A stretch of 64,000 nt of DNA from the NCBI GenBank assembly GCA_024758765.1, contig CP101406.1, positions 248,001 through 312,000 on the forward strand, in the 5' to 3' direction. This document shows, piece by piece, positions 14,523 through 24,083 of this stretch; the stretch's first letter is position 1, and each line of letters opens with the position of its first letter. Source of the DNA: Mycobacterium sp. SVM_VP21 (GTDB lineage: Bacteria > Actinomycetota > Actinomycetes > Mycobacteriales > Mycobacteriaceae). The notes under the pieces are model-generated. The model was not told the origin of the DNA and searched no databases. It was given only the letters and a program-made list of their open reading frames with translations. The position numbers and the translations under genes were made by a program.

Positions 14523-15779
14523 TCAGCGCAAGGGATCGAGGTCACGCAGCACGGCGGACTGTTTGCCGGTGGTGATCTGCTCGGCCAACAATCGGCCCGT
14601 CACCGGACCGTGCGTCATGCCCCACATGCCGTGCCCACCGGCGACGTAGACGGTGCGCGGGCACACCTCCCCCACCAGGGGCCGCCCGTCGGGGCTGACC
14701 GGGCGTGGACCCACCCACACGTCGGTACGCTCATCCCACCGGACCCCGTCGAGCAGGGGGCGGGTGGCGGCGACGATGGCTTCGACGCGGGCCGGGACGA
14801 TCGGAGCGTCGGGATCGCCGAACTCCATGGTGCCGGCGACCCGAAGCCGGGCATTCAACGGCGTGCAGGCCACCCGGGCATCGGGCAGGTAGATCGGCCC
14901 GGTGACCGGCCCATCGACCGGCACTGAGAAGGAGTAGCCACGCCCGGCCCGCACCGGCACCCGGATCCAGCGCGCTGCCAGCCGGGACAACCAGGCGCCG
15001 CTGGCGATCACCGCGGCGTCGGCCGTCAAAGTGCTGCCGTCGCTGCTGGTCACGGCCACGCAGTCACCGTGGGGCGACACGTCGGCGACGTCGAGAACGT
15101 GCAGGACGGCGCCGCGCTGCACCACCGTGCGGCCCAGTGCGGTCACGAACCGGCCCGGGTCCAGGAAGCGCTGGCCGTCGATCTGCACGCCGGCCTCGAC
15201 CGCCGAGGACGCCAGCGGCACCCGCTCGGCCAGTGCGGCACCGGTCAGTTCGGTGCCAAACACCGGTTGGCCGGCCTCGGAGAACCGGCGCAGCTCGTCG
15301 AGCAGTCGCTCCGCGTCAGCCGAGGTGCGGAAGATCGCGGTGATCGGGGCATCGGTGACCGGGGCGTCCACCCCGTTGGCGAGCAGAACGTCATAGGCCT
15401 CAATGCATTCCGCGCTCAGAGGTGCGTTGGCCCGCACCGCGCGGCGCCAGGCTGCGGGACGACTGTTCGCCGCGAAGCGCGCCAAGAACGTCCACAGTGC
15501 CGGGCCGGCGTTGAGTGGCACCTGCAGCGGCGCGGTCCGGCTCAGCAGGGACCGCAACCCGAAGCGCAGGTTGGCCGGCTCGTTGAGCGGAATCGCCAGT
15601 GCCGGGGAGATCCAACCGGCGTTGCCCCAGGAGGAGCCGGCCGCCACTCCGACGCGGTCGACCACGGTGACTTCGACACCGCGCTCCTGCAGAAACCAGG
15701 CGGTGGACAAGCCAACGACGCCGGCACCCACCACGATCACCGATCGTGGTGCGCCGTCGATTCGGTTGGCTGCACCCAT
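14523..15779 (-). CDS. FAD-dependent D-amino-acid dehydrogenase (DadA-like)
   Basis: This is an oxidoreductase of about 418 residues with an N-terminal dinucleotide-binding motif VIVVGAGVVGLSTAWFL and an acidic end of strand 2 (VTVVDRVGVAAG). The segment SSWGNAGWISPALAIPLNEP is characteristic of DadA-type enzymes. The C-terminal signature (WVGPRPVSPDGRPLVGEV, then YVAGGHGMWGMTHGPVTG) closes the FAD site. It should oxidise D-amino acids or related secondary amines to keto acids and pass electrons to a quinone or another acceptor. The PucR regulator and the MFS gene upstream on the same strand may control it and export or import its substrate. ATG 15779 is preferred over GTG 15782. Confidence 0.85.
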   Translation of the reverse strand: MGAANRIDGAPRSVIVVGAGVVGLSTAWFLQERGVEVTVVDRVGVAAGSSWGNAGWISPALAIPLNEPANLRFGLRSLLSRTAPLQVPLNAGPALWTFLARFAANSRPAAWRRAVRANAPLSAECIEAYDVLLANGVDAPVTDAPITAIFRTSADAERLLDELRRFSEAGQPVFGTELTGAALAERVPLASSAVEAGVQIDGQRFLDPGRFVTALGRTVVQRGAVLHVLDVADVSPHGDCVAVTSSDGSTLTADAAVIASGAWLSRLAARWIRVPVRAGRGYSFSVPVDGPVTGPIYLPDARVACTPLNARLRVAGTMEFGDPDAPIVPARVEAIVAATRPLLDGVRWDERTDVWVGPRPVSPDGRPLVGEVCPRTVYVAGGHGMWGMTHGPVTGRLLAEQITTGKQSAVLRDLDPLR

Positions 15780-15838
15780 CACTCCATCATGCGACTGCCC
15801 TCAGACACCCGGTTTAACCGAATCGCACAACAGCGCCG

Positions 15839-17389
15839 TCAGTGTTTGTCGAGTTCCGACATGTCACCCGCCGCGAGCTCGATCATCGCCGCGAATCGGG
15901 TCCGCGGATCCTCCAGCCCCAGTGGCGTCACCTCGGCCATCTTGCGCAGCCGGTAGCGGACGGTGTTCTCGTGCACGCCCAACTGCTCGGCGGCCCGGGC
16001 CAGGTCGCCTTGCGCGTCGAGCCAGGCCCGCAGCGTCGACACATAGGGGGTGTTGTGGGCCGCGTCGTGGCGACGTAGCTCTGCGACCGGCCCGCGGGTC
16101 GGCACCCGTCCGGCTCGCGCCGCGGTGTGCAGCCGGCGCAGCACGATCTCGTCCCAGGACTCGTCGTAGGCCGGCGGAACGCTCTCGGATGGGCCGGCTT
16201 CGTGCAGCGTGAGGCATTCCTCGGCCTCGCGGCCCGCGGCGGCCAGCTCGGTGACCGTGGCAACCGCACTGATCCCGGCCCACACGCTCGCGTGCGGCGG
16301 CAGGGCACCCGCCAGACCGCATACCCACTGCCGGGCCGCAGCGGCGTCCGCAGCGGGCAGCAAGGTGTAAACGGTGTTGGCTGCCAGTGCGCTGCGACCT
16401 GGACGCGACCAGCCGAATCCCGTGGTGACAGCCTCGAAAGCCAACAGCAGCCCGGCATGAGGTTGCGTAGCGATCCGGGTGTGCACGGCAATCACCCGCA
16501 ACGGAGCCTGCGGCAGCCCCAGTCTGGCCACCAGGGCGAGAGCATCGTCGGGTTCCGTCTGCTCATCCAAAAGCCTGGTCACCCAGTCGGATTCGACTTG
16601 TCGCTCCAAGTCGGCACTAGCTCGCGACCGCAGCACATGCAATGCCACCGTGCGGGCACCGTCGGCCAGTGCGGTCAGCCGCTCACCGCTCAACGGGTCC
16701 GGGCAGGCCACCCATACCGCACCCAGCGTTTCGCGGCCGGCGCGCACCGCCACCACCATCCGGCCGGTCAAGCCGTACTGGGGATCGGCAGCGACGAACA
16801 GCGGCTCGTCGTGGATATCCAAATGCGCTAAAACGCCGCGCTTTTCAAACAACTCCCGAAGCGGCTCGGACTCCTGCCGGTTCAGGATCGTTGCCGAACG
16901 CGCCGGGTCGGCATGCCGCTGGCCACGCGAGTAGGCCAGCACCCTGCCCAGCTGATCCTCGATGGTGACCGCACCGCCCACCGCTTCGGCGAGACTGTCG
17001 GCCACAGCGAAAAGATCCGTTGGCCCACGGCCCGATTCGGTCTCGCGGCCTTCGAGCACCAGTCCGTAGACCACCGCGGCCAGCTCGCTCCAGGACACCG
17101 CTGCGTCCACCACGAGCACGGCAAGCGACTCACCCTCGCCGGCGAAGGAGGTCTTGTCTTCGACGTCGCGCACCAACACAGCGACGGCTTTGGCGGCCAA
17201 CGCCCAGCGCACCGCCTCCTTTACCGAGCGGGCGCCGACCGCCAACAGAACGTCGCCGACAACGACGCGTTCACCGGTCACCTCGTGCATCACGACACTG
17301 CTCAGCCGCGTCGTCCTCGGAATGGAGCAGAACCTCAGCCGAACCCCGTAGCTGCCCACCACGTTGACCAGCCGGTCCAGTGTCACCAT
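15839..17389 (-). CDS. PucR/CdaR-family transcriptional regulator
   Basis: The product of about 516 residues has the three-part layout of the family. An N-terminal PucR sensor begins TLDRLVNVVGSYGVRLRF. A GAF-like middle domain follows (AVTIEDQLGRVLAYSRGQRH). The C-terminal GGDEF-like and HTH_30 part ends with ARAAEQLGVHENTVRYRLRK. Such proteins activate or repress catabolic genes in response to a metabolite. The downstream dadA-like gene, 60 bp away on the same strand, is the likely target. The gene's start overlaps the MFS 3' end by about 119 bp. Confidence 0.85.
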   Translation of the reverse strand: MVTLDRLVNVVGSYGVRLRFCSIPRTTRLSSVVMHEVTGERVVVGDVLLAVGARSVKEAVRWALAAKAVAVLVRDVEDKTSFAGEGESLAVLVVDAAVSWSELAAVVYGLVLEGRETESGRGPTDLFAVADSLAEAVGGAVTIEDQLGRVLAYSRGQRHADPARSATILNRQESEPLRELFEKRGVLAHLDIHDEPLFVAADPQYGLTGRMVVAVRAGRETLGAVWVACPDPLSGERLTALADGARTVALHVLRSRASADLERQVESDWVTRLLDEQTEPDDALALVARLGLPQAPLRVIAVHTRIATQPHAGLLLAFEAVTTGFGWSRPGRSALAANTVYTLLPAADAAAARQWVCGLAGALPPHASVWAGISAVATVTELAAAGREAEECLTLHEAGPSESVPPAYDESWDEIVLRRLHTAARAGRVPTRGPVAELRRHDAAHNTPYVSTLRAWLDAQGDLARAAEQLGVHENTVRYRLRKMAEVTPLGLEDPRTRFAAMIELAAGDMSELDKH

Positions 17390-18623
17390 CAACCGAGCCT
17401 AGCCACGTCGCGTCGGCGATCCCGCCGATCGGGTCGCTGTCCCTGGTCTCCGGTGCCCACAACCACGTGAACGCCGCCACCAGCAGTACCCCACCGCTGA
17501 TCGCAAAACCCCACTCGAAAGACATCCGCTCGGCGATCTGGCCGACCGCAAGCGAACCCACGATCGACCCGAAGTCAGCCATCATCTGGTACGTCGCCAC
17601 CGCGGTGCCCGCCCGGGCCTGGTTGCCGACCAGGTCAGAGATGACGGCCTGCTGCGGCGATCCGTAGATCCCCGATGCCACCCCGGTCAGGTAGGCCACC
17701 ACCAAGAACACCACCAGCGATGCGCTCGCGCCCAGCAAGACCGTCGTGACGCCCGATGCTGCCAGGCCCGCGATCAGCAGCCCCTTGCGGCCGATCCGGT
17801 CGGAGAGCTGGCCGCTGGGCAGCACCGCGCAGACATTGCCGATCCCCACCATGGCCAGTGTCAGGCCGGCGAAAGAGGGCCCGCGGTCCAGGACTTCCGT
17901 GACGAACAACGGCACCAACGCAACCCGCAGACCGAAGACCGACCAGCCGGTGGCGAAGTTCGACAGCAGCGCCGAGCGGTACGCGCGATTCCCCAACGCC
18001 GTCCGCACCGGCACCGTGGGCCCCGTCGACTCGGCCGCTTCGGCCAAATGCGAGTGGCGCAAGCTGACGAAGACGCCGGTGGCCGTCACGATCAGCACCG
18101 AACCGTAGAACAAGAACGGCACGCTGAGGCCGAAACCCGCTGTCAGGCTTCCCAATATCGGTCCGCCCACGGTGCCCAGCAAGAATGCCGTGGCGAACAG
18201 CCCGGCGACGCGGCCGCGTGCGTCCTCCGGGCTGATCCGGATCATCAGGCCCACCGCGGCGATGAAGAACATTGTCGATCCAATGCCGCCGAGGGCACGG
18301 AAGAACAGCAGCTGCCCGTAGGTCTGCACGAAGGCGCAGGCCGTGGTGGACACCGAGACGATCAACAGACCGGCCACGTAGACCCAACGCTCCCCCAGCC
18401 GTTGAACCAGCAGGCCGCTCACCGGCGCGAAGAGCAATCGCGTCAGCGCGAACGCCGTGATGAGGAACGTGGTCGCGGAGATGCTCACGCCGAAATGGCG
18501 CGCGTAGACCGGTAGCACCGGTGACACCAACCCGTAGCCGAGCGCGATCAAAACGTTCGCGACGAGCAGCACCCAGATCTCCCGCTGCAGCCGCGGTTTA
18601 GCGGCCGGGGAGTCGTAGGTCAC
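17271..18623 (-). CDS. MFS transporter with overlapping C-terminal tail
   Basis: The 450-residue product starts at GTG 18623. It has about 12 hydrophobic segments, a typical start (IWVLLVANVLIALGYGLVSP) and the loop-2/3 RxGxR-like motif (LVQRLGERWVY). A second half-repeat motif is SGQLSDRIGRKGLL. The last membrane span ends near TWLWAPETRDSD, after which about 50 hydrophilic residues run out of frame over the PucR start. Families of this sort usually end soon after that span. Drug or metabolite efflux is likely. The tail may come from loss of the original stop codon. Confidence 0.85.
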   Translation of the reverse strand: MTYDSPAAKPRLQREIWVLLVANVLIALGYGLVSPVLPVYARHFGVSISATTFLITAFALTRLLFAPVSGLLVQRLGERWVYVAGLLIVSVSTTACAFVQTYGQLLFFRALGGIGSTMFFIAAVGLMIRISPEDARGRVAGLFATAFLLGTVGGPILGSLTAGFGLSVPFLFYGSVLIVTATGVFVSLRHSHLAEAAESTGPTVPVRTALGNRAYRSALLSNFATGWSVFGLRVALVPLFVTEVLDRGPSFAGLTLAMVGIGNVCAVLPSGQLSDRIGRKGLLIAGLAASGVTTVLLGASASLVVFLVVAYLTGVASGIYGSPQQAVISDLVGNQARAGTAVATYQMMADFGSIVGSLAVGQIAERMSFEWGFAISGGVLLVAAFTWLWAPETRDSDPIGGIADATWLGSVDGDTGPAGQRGGQLRGSAEVLLHSEDDAAEQCRDARGDR

Positions 18624-18722
18624 CCGATAACTTTAGACAGCCTCGGTAATCTCTCGATGCGGCCGGTACCGGCGGCCCCAATCACGCGTCGCCGCCGCCG
18701 GTGCTGCTGCGGCCGCAGCTAG

Positions 18723-19091
18723 TCACTGTCGAGCCAGCAGCTTGGCCAACACCGCCGCCTGACTTCCGTCCACGTCCCGGCTCGCTGTCACCAACGTGAC
18801 GGTCTTCTTTCCGCGAGCCAGCGCGCGCAGGCCGGCGAATCCCGCAGCGCCCTTCTCGGTCTGCAGTTCGTCTTCGTAACGACTGACGAACTCGTCGAAA
18901 CGCTCCGGCTGATGGTTGTACCAATGGCGTAGTTCGTTCGACGGCGCTGCGTCTTTGTACCAGTGCCCCACCCGGGGATCGTCCTTGCGGAAGCCGCGCG
19001 GCCACACCCGATCGACGAGAATCCGCTCACCGTCCTCAGCACGGGGTTCGTCGTAGACCCGGGCGACCCGGAAGATGGTTTTGGGACTCAT
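18723..19091 (-). CDS. DUF488 family protein
   Basis: The 122-residue protein has the DUF488 hallmarks RVYDEPRAEDGERILVDRVWPRG in the first 35 residues, followed by KDAAPSNELRHWYNH. DUF488 proteins are small, widespread and of unknown biochemical role; some sit with stress or metal genes. The start at ATG 19091 is 68 bp from the iron box of the divergent PPE gene, so both may share iron control. Confidence 0.85.
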   Translation of the reverse strand: MSPKTIFRVARVYDEPRAEDGERILVDRVWPRGFRKDDPRVGHWYKDAAPSNELRHWYNHQPERFDEFVSRYEDELQTEKGAAGFAGLRALARGKKTVTLVTASRDVDGSQAAVLAKLLARQ

Positions 19092-19158
19092 ACCCCAGGC
19101 TATCGCTGGCCACGGGACGTGTCAGCCGTCGCTTCCACCACCCGCGACGGGCTCGAAG

Positions 19159-19177
19159 TTAGCTTAGGCAATGCTAT
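19159..19177. promoter_or_regulatory. IdeR-type iron box
   Basis: TTAGCTTAGGCAATGCTAT matches the IdeR consensus TTAGGTTAGGCTAACCTAA at 14 of 19 positions. The conserved TTAG.TTAGGC left half is nearly intact. It lies 46 bp upstream of the PPE gene and 68 bp from the divergent DUF488 gene. IdeR with iron represses at such boxes, so the PPE gene should be induced by iron starvation. Confidence 0.72.
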
Positions 19178-19222
19178 CTTGTCGATATTTATCAGTTCCG
19201 CTCGTAGAAATTGGTGGCCGGC

Positions 19223-20560
19223 GTGAACGGTGGTTGGATCGCATCTCCCCCGGAGGTGCATTCCGCGCTGCTGAGCGCCGGCCCCGGTCCCGCGGCCCTG
19301 CTGGCTGCCGCAGGCGCCTGGTCAGCGCTGAGCACCGAATACTGTGCGGCGGCCACCGAACTGATCAGCGTGCTGAGCGACGTCCGGTCGGTAGCCTGGC
19401 ATGGGCCCAGCGCAGACAGCTACACCGCAGCGCACTTGCCCTACCTGCAGTGGCTGACGCGTGCCAGCATCGACAGCGCTCGCGCCGGAGCCCAACATGA
19501 AGTCCTCGCTGCCGCCTACAGCACTGCGCTGGCCGCCATGCCCACTCTGGCGGAGCTGGCACTCAACCACAGCATTCACGGCGTGCTGATCGCCACGAAT
19601 TTCTTTGGCATCAACACCATTCCGATCGCGCTCAATGAGGCCGACTACGTTCGTATGTGGGTGCAGGCGGCCACCGTGATGGCGACCTACGAGGCGATAT
19701 CCGGCGCTGCCCTGGCGTCGCTGCCCGGCACGGACCCGGCGCCGCCGATCCTGGCCGCCGACACCGGAACCGGTGGCGACGACGAGCCGACGGATCCGAT
19801 CGAGGAAGCCGAGCGCTGGTTCTGGTTCATCTTCTGGAACATTGTGTTCTGGTCGACGTTCCTATTCATCGTGACGATTCCGGTTCGGATACCGATCGTG
19901 CTGCCGCTGTTGATCATGGCGATCAACGATTTCATCGCTTCCATGCAGGTCGAGCCCGAACCAGTGGTCGAGGAGCCCGAAGTGCAGCCCGCCCCCGCGG
20001 TACACCCGGTCCTGGCCCGACCGGCGCACGAGCCGCTCGCCGTTGCCGTCGGTGTCGGCGGTGGTATTGCCGGTTCAGCAGGGACCTCCGCAGGCCCGGC
20101 CGGTGCGACGGCCAGCGGGCCGGCAATACCGGTGAGCGGCGCCGAAGCGTTGGCCTATCTGGTGACCGGGGGCCACGCCGAAGGCTTCGGGCCCACCCTG
20201 ACCGGCCGCGACCAGTCCAGGGCGCCGGCCGCCGGCGCTTCCGCCGCGGTCTCGGCTCGCGCGCCCGCAGCTCGCGCGCCGCTGCGGTCTCGGCGGCGAC
20301 GCCGTGCCCAGATGAAGGAATACGCCAACGCCACCTTGACGCTGGACGCCGCCGAGGCCCGCTCGCCCGACGAGACGACGACACCCACCTGCTCGGATTC
20401 CGGCATGGGAGGGCTGGGATTCACCGGGACAGCGCAGCGAAGCGACGCGGGAGCAGCAGGACTGGCCCGGTTGCGCGGCAACGCTTTTGGCGCCGGCCCG
20501 GCGGTACCGCTGTTGCCCGAGACCTGGAATGACGACTCGGACGAGCGGTCGCCCTCTTAA
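19223..20560 (+). CDS. PPE-family protein, PPE36/PPE37-like, iron-regulated
   Basis: The product of about 445 residues begins at GTG 19223; TTG 19211 and GTG 19214 are alternatives. The PPE domain fills residues 1-180: [19 protein letters not shown], a WHGPSADSY turn and a [20 protein letters not shown] segment almost identical to M. tuberculosis PPE37 from memory. A hydrophobic stretch (about 205-240) may be a membrane anchor. A Pro/Ala-rich linker and a basic RSRRRRRAQ patch precede the C-terminal GLGFTGT...LLPETWNDD motif shared with PPE36/37-type proteins. PPE36/62 in M. tuberculosis act in haem uptake. No PE partner is adjacent. Confidence 0.88.
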   Translation: MNGGWIASPPEVHSALLSAGPGPAALLAAAGAWSALSTEYCAAATELISVLSDVRSVAWHGPSADSYTAAHLPYLQWLTRASIDSARAGAQHEVLAAAYSTALAAMPTLAELALNHSIHGVLIATNFFGINTIPIALNEADYVRMWVQAATVMATYEAISGAALASLPGTDPAPPILAADTGTGGDDEPTDPIEEAERWFWFIFWNIVFWSTFLFIVTIPVRIPIVLPLLIMAINDFIASMQVEPEPVVEEPEVQPAPAVHPVLARPAHEPLAVAVGVGGGIAGSAGTSAGPAGATASGPAIPVSGAEALAYLVTGGHAEGFGPTLTGRDQSRAPAAGASAAVSARAPAARAPLRSRRRRRAQMKEYANATLTLDAAEARSPDETTTPTCSDSGMGGLGFTGTAQRSDAGAAGLARLRGNAFGAGPAVPLLPETWNDDSDERSPS

Positions 20561-22077
20561 TTGCTTGGCCGCGAACCGAACCGGCGCCGGCCTCGCGCCG
20601 CGAAGGCACGCATGGCGCCCAGCGCCACCGCCATCCGGCGCTTCGACGACGGATACCACAGCAATTCGGACTTCTGGGTGGGCAGTCGCGGCGCCGTAAT
20701 AGCCTGCTGTCGACAGTATTTGATGATCCCGGACGCGCCGCCGGCACGGTAGCCGATGCCGGACTCTTTCCAGCCGCCCATCGGCAGCCCGGGACAGAAG
20801 ACATTGACCAGGGCGTCGTTGACGTTCACCGCGCCCACTTCCAGCCGACGCGCCAACCGCTCCCCGCGGCGCTTATCGCCTGTCCACACCGTGGCCGACA
20901 ATCCGTACGGCGAGTCGTTGGCCAGCCGGATGGCCTCGTTCTCGTCGGCGACCTTGATCACCGGCAGGGTCGGCCCGAAGGTCTCTTCGGTCATGCACGT
21001 CATGGACGGGTTCACGTCGGCGATCACGGTCGGGGCGAAGTAGGTCCCCACGCCGGTCGCCTTACCGCCTGCGACCACCCGGGCACCGGCGGCGGTCGCC
21101 TCATCGACGTGGCGCGCCACGATGTCGCGTTGCGCCGCGGTCGCCATGGCGCCGGTGTCACCGTCTTGGCCCTGCTGCACCTCACCAACCCGGGCCGCCA
21201 GCTTCGCGACGAATTCGTCGTAGACCGGCGCTTCGACGTAGACCCGCTCCACCGACACACAGACCTGTCCGGAGTTGAACAGTCCGCCCCACGCAATGCC
21301 GTTGGCGGCGCGGTCGAGGTCGGCATCGGCCAACACGATTGCCGGGTCCTTCCCGCCGAGCTCCAGGCCGTAGGGAATCAGCCGCTGCGCACACGCCACC
21401 GCAACCTTGCGCCCGGTGGCCGTCGACCCGGTGAACTGCAGGAAGTCGGCGTGCTCGATCAGCGCCTGGCCGGTGTCTCCGTAGCCGGTGGTCAGGCCGA
21501 GCACTGGCGGCGCGCCGATCTCAGCCCACCCGCGCACGAACTCGACCGCCGACAGCGGTGTCACCTCGGAAGGCTTGAGCAGCACGGCCGCGCCGGCCGC
21601 CAAAGCCGGCGGCACGTCGAGGCCGGGCATCGCGAACGGGAAGTTCCACGGCGTGATCACCCCGACCAGCGGGTAGGGACGATAGGCGGTGGTGAACCGC
21701 TTCACCCGATAGAGCGGGCTGTGCGCCTTGGGATGACGGTCGGCGAGAAACTCCTTGGCATTCTTGGCCCAGTAGCCGACGGCGTCTGCGGTGGCAACGG
21801 CCTCCAGGCTGGCGTCGACGTGCGATTTGCCGGTCTCGGAGATCAACACCTCGGTGATGTGATCGGCGTGGTCCAGAATCCAGTCCTGCCACGCCAGCAG
21901 CCAGCGTTTGCGGCCGCTCGGCCCGAGCGCCTCCCATTCCGGTTGGGCTGCAACGAGTTGGGCTGCCGTGGCAGCCACGGTCTGGGGGTCGTCGATCGGC
22001 ACGGTGCCCGACACGGCCCCGGTAGCGGGGTTGTGCACGGTGATCATCGATTCGGCCCTGGATTGCACTGCGGTCAT
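20557..22077 (-). CDS. NAD(P)-dependent aldehyde dehydrogenase
   Basis: The 506-residue product starts at ATG 22077, behind a GGGAG site. Asn145 (TPWNFP), Glu239 (LELGGKD) and the nucleophile Cys273 ([13 protein letters not shown]) are present. It resembles the broad succinic-semialdehyde/benzaldehyde group, and the substrate cannot be read from sequence. Its stop overlaps the convergent PPE stop by three bases. The C-terminal 40 residues are basic ([20 protein letters not shown], then [10 protein letters not shown]), longer than usual, and may be a membrane-contact tail. Confidence 0.88.
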   Translation of the reverse strand: MTAVQSRAESMITVHNPATGAVSGTVPIDDPQTVAATAAQLVAAQPEWEALGPSGRKRWLLAWQDWILDHADHITEVLISETGKSHVDASLEAVATADAVGYWAKNAKEFLADRHPKAHSPLYRVKRFTTAYRPYPLVGVITPWNFPFAMPGLDVPPALAAGAAVLLKPSEVTPLSAVEFVRGWAEIGAPPVLGLTTGYGDTGQALIEHADFLQFTGSTATGRKVAVACAQRLIPYGLELGGKDPAIVLADADLDRAANGIAWGGLFNSGQVCVSVERVYVEAPVYDEFVAKLAARVGEVQQGQDGDTGAMATAAQRDIVARHVDEATAAGARVVAGGKATGVGTYFAPTVIADVNPSMTCMTEETFGPTLPVIKVADENEAIRLANDSPYGLSATVWTGDKRRGERLARRLEVGAVNVNDALVNVFCPGLPMGGWKESGIGYRAGGASGIIKYCRQQAITAPRLPTQKSELLWYPSSKRRMAVALGAMRAFAARGRRRFGSRPSN

Positions 22078-22265
22078 GTTGTGCTCCCGATCTAGAACCT
22101 GCGGAAAGGCTGTGACCTCGCCGTATGTGATCGTCAGTTGCCGCGCGGGAGTTTGTCAAGGATCCGGAACCTCGCCCAATGCAAGGGAAACCCCTGTAGC
22201 CGGTCTGCCCTGATCCGGCCTACCGTCCACACAGGCGAATCGCTACGCATGCATTGGAGAGACCG

Positions 22266-22724
22266 ATGGCCGATCAGACGGCGACACTTTCTCATCGTTG
22301 GGTGGCCGGCTTGGCCGGTACGGCGGTCATGGCGGTCCTGATCGGAGCCGCCGCGGGCGTCGTGTTCTGCTTAGCGCCTGTTGCCTCCGCCGACCCGGAG
22401 CCCTCAACCCAGCAGGAGCCAGCCGACAACCAGCAGGAACAACAGGACGAACAGCAGCAAAAGGGGTTCTCGCCCCCGCGGCCCGACGCCCCCGACAACA
22501 ACCCGTCCAACAACAACGCGTCGAATAACAACCCGCCGAACAACAATCCGCCGAACAACCCCACCAACGACGACGCCTCCAAGAAGGGCGACCTGGCGGA
22601 CAAGAACTGCTGGATGTACAGCACCGGCCCGGAATGGTTCGCGCCGGGCGCGATGCCCAGGCCGGGGCTTCCCGGGGAGAAAGTCTGGCCCTGCTATTAC
22701 GTCGCGGGCCTCACGCCGCACTAG
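22266..22724 (+). CDS. Exported Asn/Pro/Gln-rich protein
   Basis: The 152-residue product starts at ATG 22266, behind GGAGAG. A signal peptide (about residues 15-42, TAVMAVLIGAAAGVVFCLAP, then VASA before DPEPS) is followed by a low-complexity stretch of Gln/Glu and then Asn/Pro/Ser (NNPSNNNASNNNPPNNNP). The C-terminal 40 residues are globular, with two Cys (NCWMYS...WPCYYVAG) that could form a disulfide bond. It is a secreted mycobacterial protein of unknown function. The repetitive central part may be length-variable. Confidence 0.75.
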   Translation: MADQTATLSHRWVAGLAGTAVMAVLIGAAAGVVFCLAPVASADPEPSTQQEPADNQQEQQDEQQQKGFSPPRPDAPDNNPSNNNASNNNPPNNNPPNNPTNDDASKKGDLADKNCWMYSTGPEWFAPGAMPRPGLPGEKVWPCYYVAGLTPH

Positions 22725-22820
22725 GGGTTCACCATCCAGGGCAACGCACGCCGCCGGTTGGCCCGCCGGTCTCCGCTCAGAAGGTGCCCGTGTCCTACCG
22801 GTGGAACCAGCGGGACGGCG

Positions 22821-23606
22821 CTATTGGGCGAGGTATCCCCCGTCGACGGGCAACACGGCGCCGGTGATGAAGGAGGCGTCGTCGGAAGCCAGGAAGACGA
22901 TGGCACTGGCAACTTCGGCGGGTTCGCCGATACGGCCCATCGGGTGCATGCGTTCGACTGCCGCCAAATACGCTGAGCCACCCGGCTCCTCCGGGAACCG
23001 CTTGACCCGTTCGGTGCGAATCGTCCCAGGGGCAACGGCGTTGACTCTGATTCCCCGGTCGGCCCATTCGACCGCTAAGTGCTTGGTCAAACCGCTAGCG
23101 ATGAACTTAGCGGGCCCGTAGGCCGCCTGCCGCTTCTGCCCGGCCAGTCCCGAGATCGACGAGAGGCACACGATCGCGCCGCCGCCGGTCGGCAGCATTG
23201 CCTCGATTGCGAATTTGCACGTGAGGAACATGCCGCGGCCATCGATAGCCATCACGTTGTCCCAGTCGGTGGCGGTTACCTCTTGCGCATCGCCGAGCGG
23301 GATGATGCCGGCGTTGGCGACCAGCACATCGAGTCGTCCGAAGCGGTCGACTGCCGCGCCGATCATTCGCTGCGCGTCATTCTGGACCGAGACGTCGCCG
23401 ACGACAGTCTCAACCTGCGCCCCGGCGTGCCGCAGTTCCTCGGCGAGCGCCAGCAGCGGCTCGCCTTGAATATCAGTCACCACCAGACGCGCACCTTCGC
23501 GTGCGAAGAGCACGGCGGTGGCCCGACCGATGCCAAAGGCTGCCCCGGTGATCACCGCCGACTTTCCCAGGAGGCGTCCTCGTCCTTCGGCTAAGCCGTC
23601 CGTCAT
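22821..23606 (-). CDS. Short-chain dehydrogenase/reductase
   Basis: The 261-residue SDR has TGAAFGIGRAT as coenzyme-binding TGxxxGxG near residue 20 and NAG at about 95. The catalytic Ser is in SSISGLAGQ, and YGPAK carries the Tyr-x-x-x-Lys pair. Its C terminus (FITGAVLPVDGGYL) is a classical SDR end. It should oxidise a hydroxy compound or reduce a ketone with NAD(P); the substrate is unknown. No obvious partner gene lies next to it. Start 23606 lacks a strong ribosome-binding site. Confidence 0.88.
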   Translation of the reverse strand: MTDGLAEGRGRLLGKSAVITGAAFGIGRATAVLFAREGARLVVTDIQGEPLLALAEELRHAGAQVETVVGDVSVQNDAQRMIGAAVDRFGRLDVLVANAGIIPLGDAQEVTATDWDNVMAIDGRGMFLTCKFAIEAMLPTGGGAIVCLSSISGLAGQKRQAAYGPAKFIASGLTKHLAVEWADRGIRVNAVAPGTIRTERVKRFPEEPGGSAYLAAVERMHPMGRIGEPAEVASAIVFLASDDASFITGAVLPVDGGYLAQ

Positions 23607-23813
23607 CTGCGCATCATCCCGGCCACCACTGCCCCTACTTCCTTGTGCGCCGAGCTTTTCAACGCGATAGCTGGCCACATTGTGATCGAGGCCTCGCCAC
23701 TGGTCGGGACGCGAACAGGATAAGCCCGAGCGGGTGATCTGCCGGCGCAATCGCCACCGCGAGGCAGGAAGCGAGAGCCCGGCGCCTCGGTTGAGGTTGA
23801 GCTGAAACGGGGG

Positions 23814-23840
23814 CGGGCCAGGGCTTTTCGTCCTGGCCCG
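23814..23840 (-). terminator. Hairpin downstream of the displaced ssrA end
   Basis: CGGGCCAGG and CCTGGCCCG form a 9-bp stem around a GCTTTTCGT loop, just downstream (minus direction) of the displaced tmRNA 3' fragment. It has no clear T tract. It was probably the original ssrA terminator before insertion of the small island. Confidence 0.45.
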
Positions 23841-23856
23841 TCCCGCTTCTTCAGTT

Positions 23857-23879
23857 GTGGAGCTGCCGGGAATCGAACC
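23857..23879 (-). repeat. Displaced 3' end of ssrA (att copy)
   Basis: The 23 bases are identical to the acceptor-proximal end of the tmRNA gene at 24720-24742. The next base differs on both sides (T versus G; A versus C), so the shared core ends there. On the minus strand it reads GGTTCGATTCCCGGCAGCTC then CAC. Confidence 0.8.
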
Positions 23880-24083
23880 AGACACAAATTCCGCCTTGAC
23901 CTGCGGAAATGCCGGATATCAGCACCCGAAAAGACGCGAAACGACGTGACGTGACCTGCGGATATAACGAGCGGGGTTGACGACGTCAACACCTACGACC
24001 GCCTCCCGGCGGCTATTCGACGATGGGTATTGCCCATCTGCCCACCACCAGGCACACTGGTCGATGGAAGGAAGGGCTGTGAC

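Larger units (their letters stand above)
23607..24083. other. 477-bp gap with displaced tmRNA end and repeats
   Basis: No gene is supported here. The gap contains a hairpin (23814-23840), a 23-bp copy of the ssrA 3' end (23857-23879), and two copies of an 11-mer TGACCTGCGGA (23897-23907 and 23952-23962) spaced 55 bp apart. The last two lie inside the island and could be recombinase arm sites or operators of the antitoxin. An AAGGAAGGG site precedes the antitoxin ATG. Confidence 0.6.

Noticed and set aside
22078..22265. Riboswitch upstream of the Asn-rich protein gene
   Set aside because: No conserved riboswitch core (cobalamin, SAM, ydaO-type) could be made out by eye in this short gap.
23857..23879. 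A second tRNA or tmRNA gene
   Set aside because: Only 23 bases match the tmRNA end; there is no cloverleaf or 5' half.
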